DNA of 64,000 bases. Source: Variovorax sp. OAS795 (lineage in GTDB: Bacteria > Pseudomonadota > Gammaproteobacteria > Burkholderiales > Burkholderiaceae_C). Shown here piece by piece: positions 8,147-16,286 of the stretch (positions are counted from its first letter, which is position 1; every line of letters starts with the position of its first letter). Location of the stretch: positions 2,418,001-2,482,000 of the forward strand of contig NZ_JBEPOH010000001.1 of NCBI RefSeq assembly GCF_040546685.1, read 5' to 3'. The translations under genes were made by a program, and so were the position numbers. A model generated the notes under the pieces. That model was not told the origin of the DNA, did no database searches, and was given only the letters and a program-made list of their open reading frames with translations.

Positions 8147-8995
8147 ATGAAACTTCTGAGCTATTCCCATCAGGGACAGGCGCGCTGGGGCGCGCTCGTC
8201 GGCGAACGTATCGCCGATCTCCAGGCCGCTTCACAGGGGCGGTTTCCGACCCTTCCCAGCGCGCTGTCGCAACTCGGGCTGCCCGGGATCGAGGCACTGG
8301 CCGAGGGCGCCCTGCTGGATGTCGCGCTGCGCGACGTCAGCCTGCTGCCTGTCGTGCCCGATGCGCCGCGCATCTTCTGTGTGGGCCTGAACTATGAGGC
8401 GCACCGCGTCGAGGCTAAGCGCGAGAGGACCGGCCAGCCGACCATCTTCCTGCGCGTGGCGTCCTCGCAGGCCGGTCACGGCCAGCCTCTGGTGCTGCCG
8501 TCCGAGTCGGCTTGCTTTGACTACGAGGGCGAGATCGCCATCGTGATCGGCACGGGCGGCCGACGCATCCGGGAGGAAGACGCATGGACACACGTCGCGG
8601 GCTATGCCCCGTACAACGACGGATCGGTGCGCGACTGGCAGGCTCACACCACCCAATGGACGCCCGGAAAGAACTTTCCTGCGACCGGCGGTTTCGGCCC
8701 GTGGATGGTGACGCGCGGCGAGATAGCCGACGGTCAGGTGCTGGCCCTGACCACGCGGTTGAACGGCGAGACGGTGCAGCACGCGACCACCGAGCAGCTG
8801 ATCTTCTCGATGCCGAGCCTCGTGGCCTACATCTCGACCTTTACCGCATTGGAGCCCGGCGACGTCATCGTCACCGGTACGCCCGGCGGCGTGGGTTTCA
8901 AGCGGCAGCCGCCGCTGTACATGCGCGTGGGCGACGTGGTGGAGGTCGAGGTGGAAGGTGTGGGCACGCTGTCTAACCGCGTGTGTGCGGAATGA
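8147..8995 (+). CDS. Fumarylacetoacetate hydrolase-family protein
   Basis: 282 residues from ATG 8147. The FAH fold begins near residue 75 (PRIFCVGLNYEAHRVEAK). The metal site is seen in FDYEGEIAIVIG, followed by GYAPYNDGSVRDWQ, GKNFPATGGFGPWMV and TGTPGGVGF. The family hydrolyses or decarboxylates beta-diketo acids after ring cleavage. It overlaps the reductase gene by four bases (ATGA), so the two are translationally coupled. In this operon it probably acts on a product of the Rieske oxygenase step. Confidence 0.9.
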   Translation: MKLLSYSHQGQARWGALVGERIADLQAASQGRFPTLPSALSQLGLPGIEALAEGALLDVALRDVSLLPVVPDAPRIFCVGLNYEAHRVEAKRERTGQPTIFLRVASSQAGHGQPLVLPSESACFDYEGEIAIVIGTGGRRIREEDAWTHVAGYAPYNDGSVRDWQAHTTQWTPGKNFPATGGFGPWMVTRGEIADGQVLALTTRLNGETVQHATTEQLIFSMPSLVAYISTFTALEPGDVIVTGTPGGVGFKRQPPLYMRVGDVVEVEVEGVGTLSNRVCAE

Positions 8996-9963
8996 CGCAG
9001 GCTGCGCTGATCGAGACGCGGATTGTCGCCCGAGCGGAGGTCGCGAGGGACATCTGTGTCTTCGAGATCGGGGCGGCGGGCGCCGCACCGCTGCCGGCCG
9101 TCGAGGCCGGCGCGCATATCGACGTTCATGTGAGCGGCTTCGTGCGGCAGTACTCGTTGCTCGACGGGCCCAGCCGTGCGCCGCGGAGCTATCGCATCGC
9201 GGTGCTGCGCGCCGCCTCGTCGCGCGGCGGGTCCGAGGCGATGCATGTGCAACTGCGGGAAGGCAGCGCGTTGCGGATCTCGGCGCCGAGGAACAATTTC
9301 CCGCTACGGCCGGACAGTTCCTGCTCGGTTCTCATTGCAGGGGGAATCGGCATCACACCGCTCATGAGCATGGCCGCTGCGTTGCATGCGAGCGGCGCGC
9401 GTTTCGCGCTGCACTACTGCGCGCGATCGAGAGACCGCATGGCCTTCGCCGACGAACTGCAGCGCGCGCCGTTCGCGCACGCGGTACACCTGTATTCGGA
9501 CGACGAGGCACAGAGCGCCTTCGACGGCGGAGCCGTGCTCGCCTCGCAACCGTCCGGTGCGCACCTCTATGTGTGCGGACCTCAGGGCTTTATGGATCAC
9601 GTGCTGGGCATCGCGCGGGCAGCCGGCTGGGATGAAAGGAGACTGCATCACGAGTACTTCCAGGCGGCGGCGGTGGCGCCGACGTCCGGTGGCGATCGCG
9701 CGTTCGAGCTGATCGCCGTGCGAAGCGGCAAACGCATCACCGTCGCCGCCGCGGAGAGCGCGCTGCAGGCCTTGACCCGCTGCGGCATCGAGGTCGCGTT
9801 TTCGTGCCAGCAGGGAGTGTGCGGATCGTGCCTGACGCCAGTGCTCGAAGGCATTGTGGACCATCGTGACTCGTTCCTTACCTCGCAGGAAAAGGTCCGA
9901 AACGAAGCGTTCCTGCCGTGCTGTTCACGTGCGCACGGCGACGTGCTGATGGTGGACCTGTGA
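8992..9963 (+). CDS. PDR/VanB-type oxygenase reductase (FMN, NADH, 2Fe-2S)
   Basis: 323 residues. An N-terminal flavin-binding barrel (RQYSLLDGP), an NAD-binding domain (IAGGIGITPLMSM, LYVCGPQGFMDH) and a C-terminal plant-type 2Fe-2S ferredoxin domain are present. The cluster ligands are in CQQGVCGSC with a fourth cysteine in LPCCSRA. This is the canonical partner of phthalate-type Rieske oxygenases and completes a two-component system with 5704-7056. ATG 8992 overlaps the hydrolase stop. It is the last gene of the operon. Confidence 0.93.
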   Translation: MTQAALIETRIVARAEVARDICVFEIGAAGAAPLPAVEAGAHIDVHVSGFVRQYSLLDGPSRAPRSYRIAVLRAASSRGGSEAMHVQLREGSALRISAPRNNFPLRPDSSCSVLIAGGIGITPLMSMAAALHASGARFALHYCARSRDRMAFADELQRAPFAHAVHLYSDDEAQSAFDGGAVLASQPSGAHLYVCGPQGFMDHVLGIARAAGWDERRLHHEYFQAAAVAPTSGGDRAFELIAVRSGKRITVAAAESALQALTRCGIEVAFSCQQGVCGSCLTPVLEGIVDHRDSFLTSQEKVRNEAFLPCCSRAHGDVLMVDL

Positions 9964-10322
9964 AGCGAATCTTTCAGAGATCCTAGGGAAACGCTGAAGA
10001 AGAACGGCTTGGTCGATGAGAACGGACGGCCGGTGGTCGATCTAGCCCGTGACCTGTAATCGGTGCCGCAAGGGCGCGGCGACCCACGTCTGGTGCGCGG
10101 TCAGTCCGCAACTCGACAGCAATGGCAGGATGTTTTGCGCCGACTCCAATTCCCTGCCACGCGGAAGATCTTGAAGATCTGGTCGGAATCATTGACGTGC
10201 TTGGTCAGGCACCGACCTCGCTGCGCTCAGCCTGATCGCGACACGGGGTCGCCACGATCAACTTGCGTTTTTCCACTAGGTTTGAGTGTTTTCTTTGTCA
10301 CGTTGTTGAATTCCGCCGATCT
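9964..10322. other. Gap with no intact gene
   Basis: No open frame here looks coding. One frame directly after the reductase reads LKKNGLVDENGRPVVDLARDL and then stops at about 10059, resembling the tail of a lost gene that I cannot name. The rest shows no family resemblance. It precedes the RadC-like remnant and is probably part of the same scar. Confidence 0.5.
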
Positions 10323-10472
10323 CTGACCCAACAGGCAGAGCCGTCACCAGCCGACGAAGCGCTCACGCGGATCCTCAAGACCGCGCTCATGCTGGTGGAC
10401 GTGCGGGTGCTGGATCACCTGATCGTCGGCGGCTGCGTCATCTATTCGATGGCAGAGCACGGGCTGATGTAG
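10323..10472 (+). pseudogene. C-terminal fragment of a RadC-like (JAB/MPN) protein
   Basis: About 49 residues match the end of RadC-family proteins: [26 protein letters not shown] and AEHGLM before TAG 10470-10472. The metal-binding HxH upstream of this region is missing, so the enzyme cannot function. RadC-like genes are common cargo of integrative elements and plasmids. The nearby ParB-like fragment supports such an origin. Confidence 0.75.
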
Positions 10473-10482
10473 CAGAAGGGAG

Positions 10483-10505
10483 AAGGGGGCTTCGGCCCCT
10501 TTTTA
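10483..10505 (+). terminator. Rho-independent terminator after the RadC-like remnant
   Basis: AAGGGGGC, a TTCG loop, then GCCCCTTTTT: a GC-rich stem with the very stable UUCG tetraloop and a T-run. It lies 11 bases after the RadC stop. Confidence 0.85.
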
Positions 10506-10906
10506 TTCCTACTCGCATGCGCGCTGCGCGCGTGCATCTGGCCGGCGGCCGGTGCCGGCCGATTCCCTCGATCTCATCTCTCCAGTGGCGGTACCCGCCA
10601 CCTGCGCGCCGCTGCCTGCGGCTTGCCTGGCCTCTGCGGGCGCTCCTCCCGTCAAGGGCCGCTGCGGCGCCCGTGTCCTCGGCTTCGCCTGCGGGCCGCG
10701 CCAGCGCCTTCGCTGTTCTCCCTTGACGGCGCACCCGCGCCGGCCCCAGTCGGCCTGTATGGCCGCGAAAGGGCTTCGCGGCCCCTGCGGAGCCCAACAC
10801 CCAAGGAGAGCGCCTTTGCACAGACCCACGCCCTGAATCCAGTTCCGGTTTTCGTTTCTTTCCAGTTTTGTTTTCCAACGTCCCGACATGGGACAGGAGT
10901 TCGATC
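10506..10906. other. GC-rich non-coding leader
   Basis: Four hundred bases with no convincing gene. The sequence is unusually rich in CGCC/GGCC blocks up to about 10810 and then AT-richer (GTTTTCGTTTCTTTCC...) up to the ParB-like start. Layout suggests the untranslated leader of the mobile-element ParB gene. I see no defined site in it. Confidence 0.5.
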
Positions 10907-11221
10907 ATGAATACTGTTGATCCGCCAGAAGTTTCCACCTTTGAAGCGACCATGCCTGCGCAGAACATGGTGCTGGTGCCGTTGTCACGGCTGCGCGCGC
11001 GGCCGTCCAAGCGCAACGTGCGCCGCAAGGCGCGCACGTCGATCGCTGCGCTGGCGGCAAGCATCCGGCGTCTGGGCCTCCTGCAGAACCTCACCGTAAT
11101 TCCTTTCGGCGACGATGGGGACTTCGAGGTCGTCGCCGGTGGGCGGCGCCTCGCGGCCCTGAAGCTGCTCGCGAAGAAGCGGCAACATGAGTTCCTCTGT
11201 GTCTATCATTTTCATCGTTAG
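10907..11221 (+). pseudogene. Truncated ParB/Spo0J-like N-terminal domain
   Basis: 104 residues from ATG 10907, preceded by ACAGGAG. The ParB N-terminal domain is recognisable: LVPLSRLRARPSKRNVRRK, then SIAALAASIRRLGLLQNLTV and FEVVAGGRRLAALKLLA. Family members of integrative elements continue for several hundred residues, with a helix-turn-helix and C-terminal region. Here the frame ends after KKRQHEF with unrelated sequence, so the gene is cut at about residue 95. It is best read as the broken edge of an integrated element. Confidence 0.75.
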
Positions 11222-11260
11222 TGCCATGCGGCACGGCCCCCTCTTGCCGGAGGCGTCCGC

Positions 11261-11878
11261 ATGATGATGACCTTCATCTATGTCGTTGCCATCGTGGCTG
11301 AAGCCATGTCCGGTGCGCTGGCGGCGGGGCGCCGCAGCATGGACATCTTCGGTGTCGCGGTGATCGCCTTCGTCACCGCGCTCGGTGGTGGGACCGTGCG
11401 CGACGTGATCCTGGGCAACTTTCCTATCGGGTGGACGAAACACCCCGAATACGTCGGCTTGGTGATTGCTGCGGGGCTGTTCACAACGCTGATCGCTGCC
11501 CACATGCACAAGCTCAAACGCCTTTTCCTGGCGCTCGACGCGATGGGCTTGGTTGCGTTCTCGCTGATCGGCTGTGACATCGCGCTACGCCTGGACTATG
11601 CGCTGCCGGTGGTGGTCATGGCTGGAATGATCACGGGCATCTGCGGGGGTGTGGTGCGTGACGTGCTGTGCAACCAGATACCTGTCGTGTTCCAGCGCGA
11701 GCTTTATGCCAGTGTGTCGCTGGTGGTCTGCTGCCTTTTTCTGCTCCTGCGCTCGTTCGACCTCAATCCCGCATTGAACACCACGTTCAGCTTCGCCGTG
11801 GGCCTTGCGCTGCGCATGCAAGCCATTCGGTTCGGTTGGAAGTTGCCGACCTTCTCGTATCAAGGGCGCTGGGAATAG
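11261..11878 (+). CDS. TRIC-family (UPF0126) membrane protein, YadS-like
   Basis: 205 residues with seven predicted membrane segments and the two TRIC half-repeats. Each half carries a glycine-rich kink: GGGTVRD at 42-48 and GGVVRD at 129-134. Bacterial members are trimeric cation channels related to animal TRIC proteins. The start is one of three consecutive ATG codons, with GGAGG about ten bases upstream of the first. It is the first intact gene after the integrated-element scar and probably belongs to the core chromosome. Confidence 0.9.
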   Translation: MMMTFIYVVAIVAEAMSGALAAGRRSMDIFGVAVIAFVTALGGGTVRDVILGNFPIGWTKHPEYVGLVIAAGLFTTLIAAHMHKLKRLFLALDAMGLVAFSLIGCDIALRLDYALPVVVMAGMITGICGGVVRDVLCNQIPVVFQRELYASVSLVVCCLFLLLRSFDLNPALNTTFSFAVGLALRMQAIRFGWKLPTFSYQGRWE

Positions 11879-11933
11879 GTCTGCCACTGTGACTATGGAT
11901 AGACTGGCGCTCTTCCTGCAGGAGACCGACACC

Positions 11934-12590
11934 ATGACCCGCTTGCTCGTGCGCAGCTTCGGCGTTTCGCTCGATGGTTTCGCCGCCGGCCCTGACCAGA
12001 GCCTGCAACATCCGCTGGGCGTCCGGGGTCCCGAACTGATGGACTGGTTCTTTCCGACGCGCGTCTGGCAGCAGATGCAGCAAACCGGCGCGGCCAACGG
12101 CGAGACCGGCGTCGACAACGACATGGCCGAACAAGGCTTTGCGGAGATGGGTGCCTGGATCCTGGGACGCAACATGTTCGGACCGGTGCGCGGTCCCTGG
12201 CCCGACGAGAACTGGAAGGGCTGGTGGGGCGACGAGCCGCCGTACCACGTTCCGGTTTTCGTGCTGACCCACCATGCCCGTGCGCCGCTGGCGATGCGGG
12301 GCGGCACCACCTTCCATTTCGTCACTGGCGGCATCCATGAGGCCCTGGCGCTGGCAAAGGCCGCCGCGGGCGCGCGCGACGTGCGCGTGGGCGGCGGCGT
12401 CGCAACCATGCGCGAGTACCTGAAGGCCGGGCTGATCGACGAGCTGCACCTGGCCGTGCGGCCGGTGCTGCTGGGAAAGGGCGAGTCGTTGTTCGCAGGG
12501 CTGGACCTTCCGGCGCTGGGCTACCGCTGCGACCGGCAAGTAGCCGGCGAGCGGGCCACGCATATGTTCCTGCGCCGCAACGCGGCTTGA
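11934..12590 (+). CDS. Dihydrofolate reductase-like / RibD C-terminal domain protein
   Basis: 218 residues from ATG 11934, preceded by CAGGAGA. The RibD-C/DHFR fold is seen in VSLDGFAAGPDQ, the RNMFGP motif, a VLTHHAR strand, a FHFVTGG strand, VRVGGGVATMREYLKAGLIDELHL and the closing PVLLGKGE. These proteins are NADPH-dependent reductases of unknown substrate, widely found as single genes. No operon partner is apparent. Confidence 0.88.
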   Translation: MTRLLVRSFGVSLDGFAAGPDQSLQHPLGVRGPELMDWFFPTRVWQQMQQTGAANGETGVDNDMAEQGFAEMGAWILGRNMFGPVRGPWPDENWKGWWGDEPPYHVPVFVLTHHARAPLAMRGGTTFHFVTGGIHEALALAKAAAGARDVRVGGGVATMREYLKAGLIDELHLAVRPVLLGKGESLFAGLDLPALGYRCDRQVAGERATHMFLRRNAA

Positions 12591-12595
12591 CCGGA

Positions 12596-12871
12596 TCAGA
12601 GCAGCCGCAATCCCCCGGCGAAGCGAATGAAGGCCTGTGGGGGCGCGGGGGTCTTGCCCGTGCTTGCGATCTCGGCCAGGCCATCTTCCGTGATGCGCGT
12701 GACTGTGGCTACGCGCATCACGGCGTGCCGCACCCGGGACTTGATGGTGGCGAAGTCGGCATCGACCAGGCCGGTGGCCACAAGCACCGAGACTTGCCGG
12801 ACTTCGTCCGGATCGGTGACGCGAACAGGCAGCTGCACCCGTTGCAGCCTCAACAAAAGAAAGAGCGGCAT
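12596..12871 (-). CDS. Hypothetical protein, 91 residues
   Basis: Starts at ATG 12871 with GGAG seven bases upstream. The sequence is compositionally normal for a small soluble protein: a hydrophobic N-terminus (MPLFLLLRLQ), then VRVTDPDEVRQVSVLV and RVATVTRITEDGLAEI. It is convergent with the DHFR-like gene and five bases away from its stop. I recognise no domain. The region upstream (12872-13101) holds no gene. Confidence 0.6.
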   Translation of the reverse strand: MPLFLLLRLQRVQLPVRVTDPDEVRQVSVLVATGLVDADFATIKSRVRHAVMRVATVTRITEDGLAEIASTGKTPAPPQAFIRFAGGLRLL

Positions 12872-13101
12872 TTCGATTCTCCGAGGGGCGGCGCCACACT
12901 GCCAAGGTGCCGGCCCAATGTCCTGACGGCAAAGTCTTCCCATCGCTATTGCGAATCGCGGTGGCTCCGCGGGCAAAAACAATCTGTATGTGAAAAGTTC
13001 ACATTAATACCGGGGAGTCGGCCGTCTCGCGTCCAAATGGCGGGCCGCGATGTAGGCCGCCGCCTCAAAACAGGGTACCCAGGGGTGGATCGCCAAGTGG
13101 G

Positions 13102-14436
13102 TCAGGCGGCGCAGCCCCGCACCAGCCGCTCGAAGACGTCCTCGGAACCCATCTGGCCGCCCTTCAGCATGATCTCCACGCCATCGAGTGACGCGAGGTC
13201 GCTGTGGACGCGGCACAGCGATGCACCGGCACCCATGTCCGCCGCATAGGAGAGTCCCCATGCGTCGAGCGCCTGCACGGCGTGGCTCGAGGTGTCGCCA
13301 CCGGCAATGCCGATGCGCTGCAGCGGCGCCATGGCCAGCACCCTGGCCAGCAGCTCGCCGCCGGCCAGGGAGAGCGCGCGGGCATCGACCGGGTTCAGGG
13401 CAAGCGGATGTCCGCCGGGTCGCGTGCAAGCCAGCACATGGCGGCCCTGCGCCAAGGCCTGCGCGATCTCTTGGGCGTGGCGCTCCAACGTGGCTGCATT
13501 CCGGCCTGCGAGTCCGGCGGCGTCGAGCCACACGACATCGAAGGACGCTGCCGCCGCCACCTGCCGCGCCGTGACGGGCGAGAGGCTGCCGGCCAGCACC
13601 AGCACCGCACCGCGTGCGGGCGCGACTTGCCGTGGCGCAGGCGTAGCAACGTTGCGCGTGCCCAGCGCGCCAGCCAGCGCATCGACCACGCTGCTCGGAC
13701 CGACGGCAAGCAGCGTGGCACGCTGCGCCCGCGCCCACAGCACTTCGCCGATGGCGGCAAGCTGCGCGGCATCGGCCACGTCGAACAGCACGGCGCCGGG
13801 TGGGGCGCCACCGGATGCGGGTGCGCGCAACGTGCGCCGCAATGCCTCGCCGAGCGCATCCGGCCCCTGCGAGGCCACCGTGAAAGGGATGGAACGCACA
13901 TCGGCCAGGCCCTGCTCGGCCAGGTGCAGCCGCAGGTCCGCCTCAGGCATCGGCGTGACGGGGTGCCGGCTCATGGTCGGATGCCGATCGATGCGGAACA
14001 CTTCGCCGCCGGCACCGGCTGCGGCAAACAGGTTGCCGAAGAGGCAATGCCGCCCGAGGTTGGGCTGGCCGCCCACGATCGCGGTCGACGGCTGCTCGAC
14101 CGCGCCTCGCAGCGCGCGCACCGCCGCGCCGATCGAGCCGATGTGCGGCGCGCTGTCGAAGGTCGAGCAGGTCTTGTAGTGCAGCACGCGCGCGCCCAGC
14201 GATCGGAACAGGGCGGCGACAGGTGCCAGTTCGGCCTGCATGGCTTCCGGCGACATGGCGCGCGCGGCGCCCGCGATGCCCAGCACGTCGAGCGGCCCGG
14301 CCTGTGCGAGCCGCGCGGCGCCGGGCGTCTTCAGGAACAGCAGGGTGCGCAAGCCGGCGCGTGCCGCGGTGCCGAGCGTGTCGGTAGCGCCGGTGAAATC
14401 ATCGCCGTAGTAGACGATGGCCGGAGCCGTGCTCAT
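13102..14436 (-). CDS. DUF1537-family four-carbon/sugar-acid kinase (OiaK/OtnK-like)
   Basis: 444 residues. The N-terminal domain begins VYYGDDFTGATDTL, the hallmark of the DUF1537 kinases; the C-terminal nucleotide-binding domain has VLAGSLSPVTARQVA, RIGIAGGDTSSHAVQAL and LKGGQMGSEDVFE. Characterised members phosphorylate tetronates or 3-oxo-isoapionate. Its start overlaps the RuBisCO-like gene by four bases, so the pair is translationally coupled. With a RuBisCO-like partner rather than an aldolase, the oxo-isoapionate kinase type is the best guess. It is the last gene of the minus-strand operon. Confidence 0.88.
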   Translation of the reverse strand: MSTAPAIVYYGDDFTGATDTLGTAARAGLRTLLFLKTPGAARLAQAGPLDVLGIAGAARAMSPEAMQAELAPVAALFRSLGARVLHYKTCSTFDSAPHIGSIGAAVRALRGAVEQPSTAIVGGQPNLGRHCLFGNLFAAAGAGGEVFRIDRHPTMSRHPVTPMPEADLRLHLAEQGLADVRSIPFTVASQGPDALGEALRRTLRAPASGGAPPGAVLFDVADAAQLAAIGEVLWARAQRATLLAVGPSSVVDALAGALGTRNVATPAPRQVAPARGAVLVLAGSLSPVTARQVAAAASFDVVWLDAAGLAGRNAATLERHAQEIAQALAQGRHVLACTRPGGHPLALNPVDARALSLAGGELLARVLAMAPLQRIGIAGGDTSSHAVQALDAWGLSYAADMGAGASLCRVHSDLASLDGVEIMLKGGQMGSEDVFERLVRGCAA

Positions 14437-15716
14437 GGCTTGCCGAAGAAGGAGAGGGCGCGTGCCAGCTCGGGCGCGCTGCGCGCCGCTTCGTCCAGCG
14501 CGGTGCCCGCGCGCGCAGCCGACCAGGCCTGGCGGATGCTGGCGACGCCGGCCGCCGCACCGTCCGGATGCGCGAGGATGCCGCCGCCGGCCATGAAGAG
14601 CAGGTCGTCGCTGCCGATGGCGGCCCAGGTTGCGGGCACGGTGCCGGCCCACTGGCCCGACGAGAACGCGGGCATCACGCGGTCGTCCGCGGCATCGGTG
14701 AGCGGCGTGAAGCAGTCGCGTGCCGATTCGATGACCTCGGCATCGGGCTGCGAGAACTTGCCCTGCAGGCCGTGCACGTGCATGTGGTCCACGCCCGCAA
14801 GCCGCCACAGCGTCTGGTAGGCCTGGAACGAAATGCCCAGCAGCGGATGCCTGGACAGCGCGCCATAGCCGTTGCGATGCCCGTGCAGTGCCAGCCCGGT
14901 GTGGCGCCGCAGGGTCTGGATGCCGGCGTGCCCGCACCAGTTGAGGCTGGCCATCACGCACGATCCGCCTTCGCGCTCGACGAGGTCGGCATGCCGCTTC
15001 ATAGCATCGGTTTCGTCGGTGATGTTGAACGCCACCATCACATGCTTGCCGGTGCGCTGCTGGTGCGCGCGCACAACGTCCATCACGGCCGGCACGCGCT
15101 CGGCGAGCGGCGCATGCGCGGGGTCGGCGCAGACCTCGTCGTCCTTGATGAAGTCGACGCCCGCGGCGCAGAGCCTTGCAACCAGCCCGGCGGTCTCGGC
15201 CGCGGAGAGTCCCACGTTCGGCTTGATGATCGTGCCGACCAGCGCACCGCTTGCGACACCGGTCGTGCGCCGCGTGCCCGCGACACCGGCGCGCGGCATC
15301 TCGAAGCGTGCACGGTAGGCAGCAGGAAGGCGCAGCGATTCGAGCCGGAGGCCCGTCACCTCGCCCAGGTCGTACAGGTTGCCCGACACCGTGGCCGCGA
15401 GCGTCGGCAGGTTGGCGCCGATGTTCGCCACCGGAAACGAGATGTCGACATGCGCGCGCCGCCACGGCCCGCGCGTGCCCTTGCGTTCGAGCAGCGCGTT
15501 CGGCAGGGCGGGCGCCTCGGCAGGCGCAAGCTCGGTGATGGCCTCGACCGTGGCCCGCGCGCGTTCGCGCAGCGCATCGGTCTCGCCTTCGACACGCGTG
15601 AAGGTGCCGCACGATTGCTCGCCCGCCATCACCTCGGCCACCGCGGCCGGCTCCAGCGGGGTTTCGATCAGGTAGCGCGCATGGATGCGTTCGGCAGGCG
15701 CCATCGACGTGCTCAC
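14433..15716 (-). CDS. RuBisCO-like protein (type IV, probable sugar-acid phosphate decarboxylase/hydrolase)
   Basis: 427 residues with the RuBisCO large-subunit fold. Active-site equivalents are visible: K165 in TIIKPNVGLS, the carbamylated-lysine motif K191-D-D-E (FIKDDE), H280/R281 in LALHGHRNG, K320 in GLQGK, SSG at 352-354 and a phosphate-binding GGG at 377-379. It is shorter than true RuBisCO and lies in a catabolic operon. RuBisCO-like proteins coupled to DUF1537 kinases act on 3-oxo-isoapionate 4-phosphate in D-apionate breakdown (OiaX/OiaT). The start is GTG 15716, overlapping the VOC gene stop; an ATG five codons in is an alternative. Confidence 0.9.
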   Translation of the reverse strand: MSTSMAPAERIHARYLIETPLEPAAVAEVMAGEQSCGTFTRVEGETDALRERARATVEAITELAPAEAPALPNALLERKGTRGPWRRAHVDISFPVANIGANLPTLAATVSGNLYDLGEVTGLRLESLRLPAAYRARFEMPRAGVAGTRRTTGVASGALVGTIIKPNVGLSAAETAGLVARLCAAGVDFIKDDEVCADPAHAPLAERVPAVMDVVRAHQQRTGKHVMVAFNITDETDAMKRHADLVEREGGSCVMASLNWCGHAGIQTLRRHTGLALHGHRNGYGALSRHPLLGISFQAYQTLWRLAGVDHMHVHGLQGKFSQPDAEVIESARDCFTPLTDAADDRVMPAFSSGQWAGTVPATWAAIGSDDLLFMAGGGILAHPDGAAAGVASIRQAWSAARAGTALDEAARSAPELARALSFFGKP

Positions 15717-16252
15717 AGCTTGCTCAGGTCGGGGAAGGGCCGCACCGGTTCGCTGCCGTTCCAGCCTTCGGAGGCACTGCGGATCAGGTCGAACATCTTG
15801 CCTTTGGGGCCTGCGACTTCGGAGAGCTCGATCACCGTGCCGGGGTGGTATTCGGTGTCGAAGTAGATGAAGCGGCCGCGCTCACCCACCTCTCCGCTCA
15901 TCACGGGCTTGAAGCCTTGGGCGGTGAGGCGCGCCAGGTCGGCGTCGTAGTCGGCCGTCCAGTAGGCCACGTGCTGCAGCCCGGTGCGCCCAGCCTGCAG
16001 GAAGTCGCGGTACATCGACGGCACGTCGTTGCGCGTCTGGATGAGCTCCACCTGCACGTAGCCCGAATTGGCGAGCGCCACCGAGTTGTGCGGCTCGTGC
16101 GCCTCGCCCTTGTAGCGGTAGTTCCTGATGGGCACCTTCGGGTTGTAGAACCACGGGCCCACGCCCAGTGTGGTGCTCCAGTAGTCCATGGCGGCCTCGA
16201 TGTCGTGCACGACATAGCCCAGCTGGCGGATCTCGCCGAGGAATCGACTCAT
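15713..16252 (-). CDS. VOC-superfamily (glyoxalase/dioxygenase fold) protein
   Basis: 179 residues with two beta-alpha-beta-beta-beta halves. LGYVVHDIEAAMDYWSTTLG near residue 10 and LQHVAYWTADYDADLARL near residue 92 supply the paired metal-ligand histidines, with glutamate ligands in QVELIQ and TVIELSE. VOC enzymes are metal-dependent isomerases, epimerases or lyases. Between a TRAP transporter and the RuBisCO-like gene it probably carries out an isomerisation in the same pathway. It overlaps the next gene by four bases. Confidence 0.88.
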   Translation of the reverse strand: MSRFLGEIRQLGYVVHDIEAAMDYWSTTLGVGPWFYNPKVPIRNYRYKGEAHEPHNSVALANSGYVQVELIQTRNDVPSMYRDFLQAGRTGLQHVAYWTADYDADLARLTAQGFKPVMSGEVGERGRFIYFDTEYHPGTVIELSEVAGPKGKMFDLIRSASEGWNGSEPVRPFPDLSKL

Positions 16253-16286
16253 TGCGGTTGGCTCCGTTGATGTGAGTGTGTTGTTG

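Noticed and set aside
13102..15716. Tetronate (OtnK/OtnC) pathway for the DUF1537 kinase
   Set aside because: No class II aldolase or tetronate dehydrogenase is present; the partner is a RuBisCO-like protein instead.
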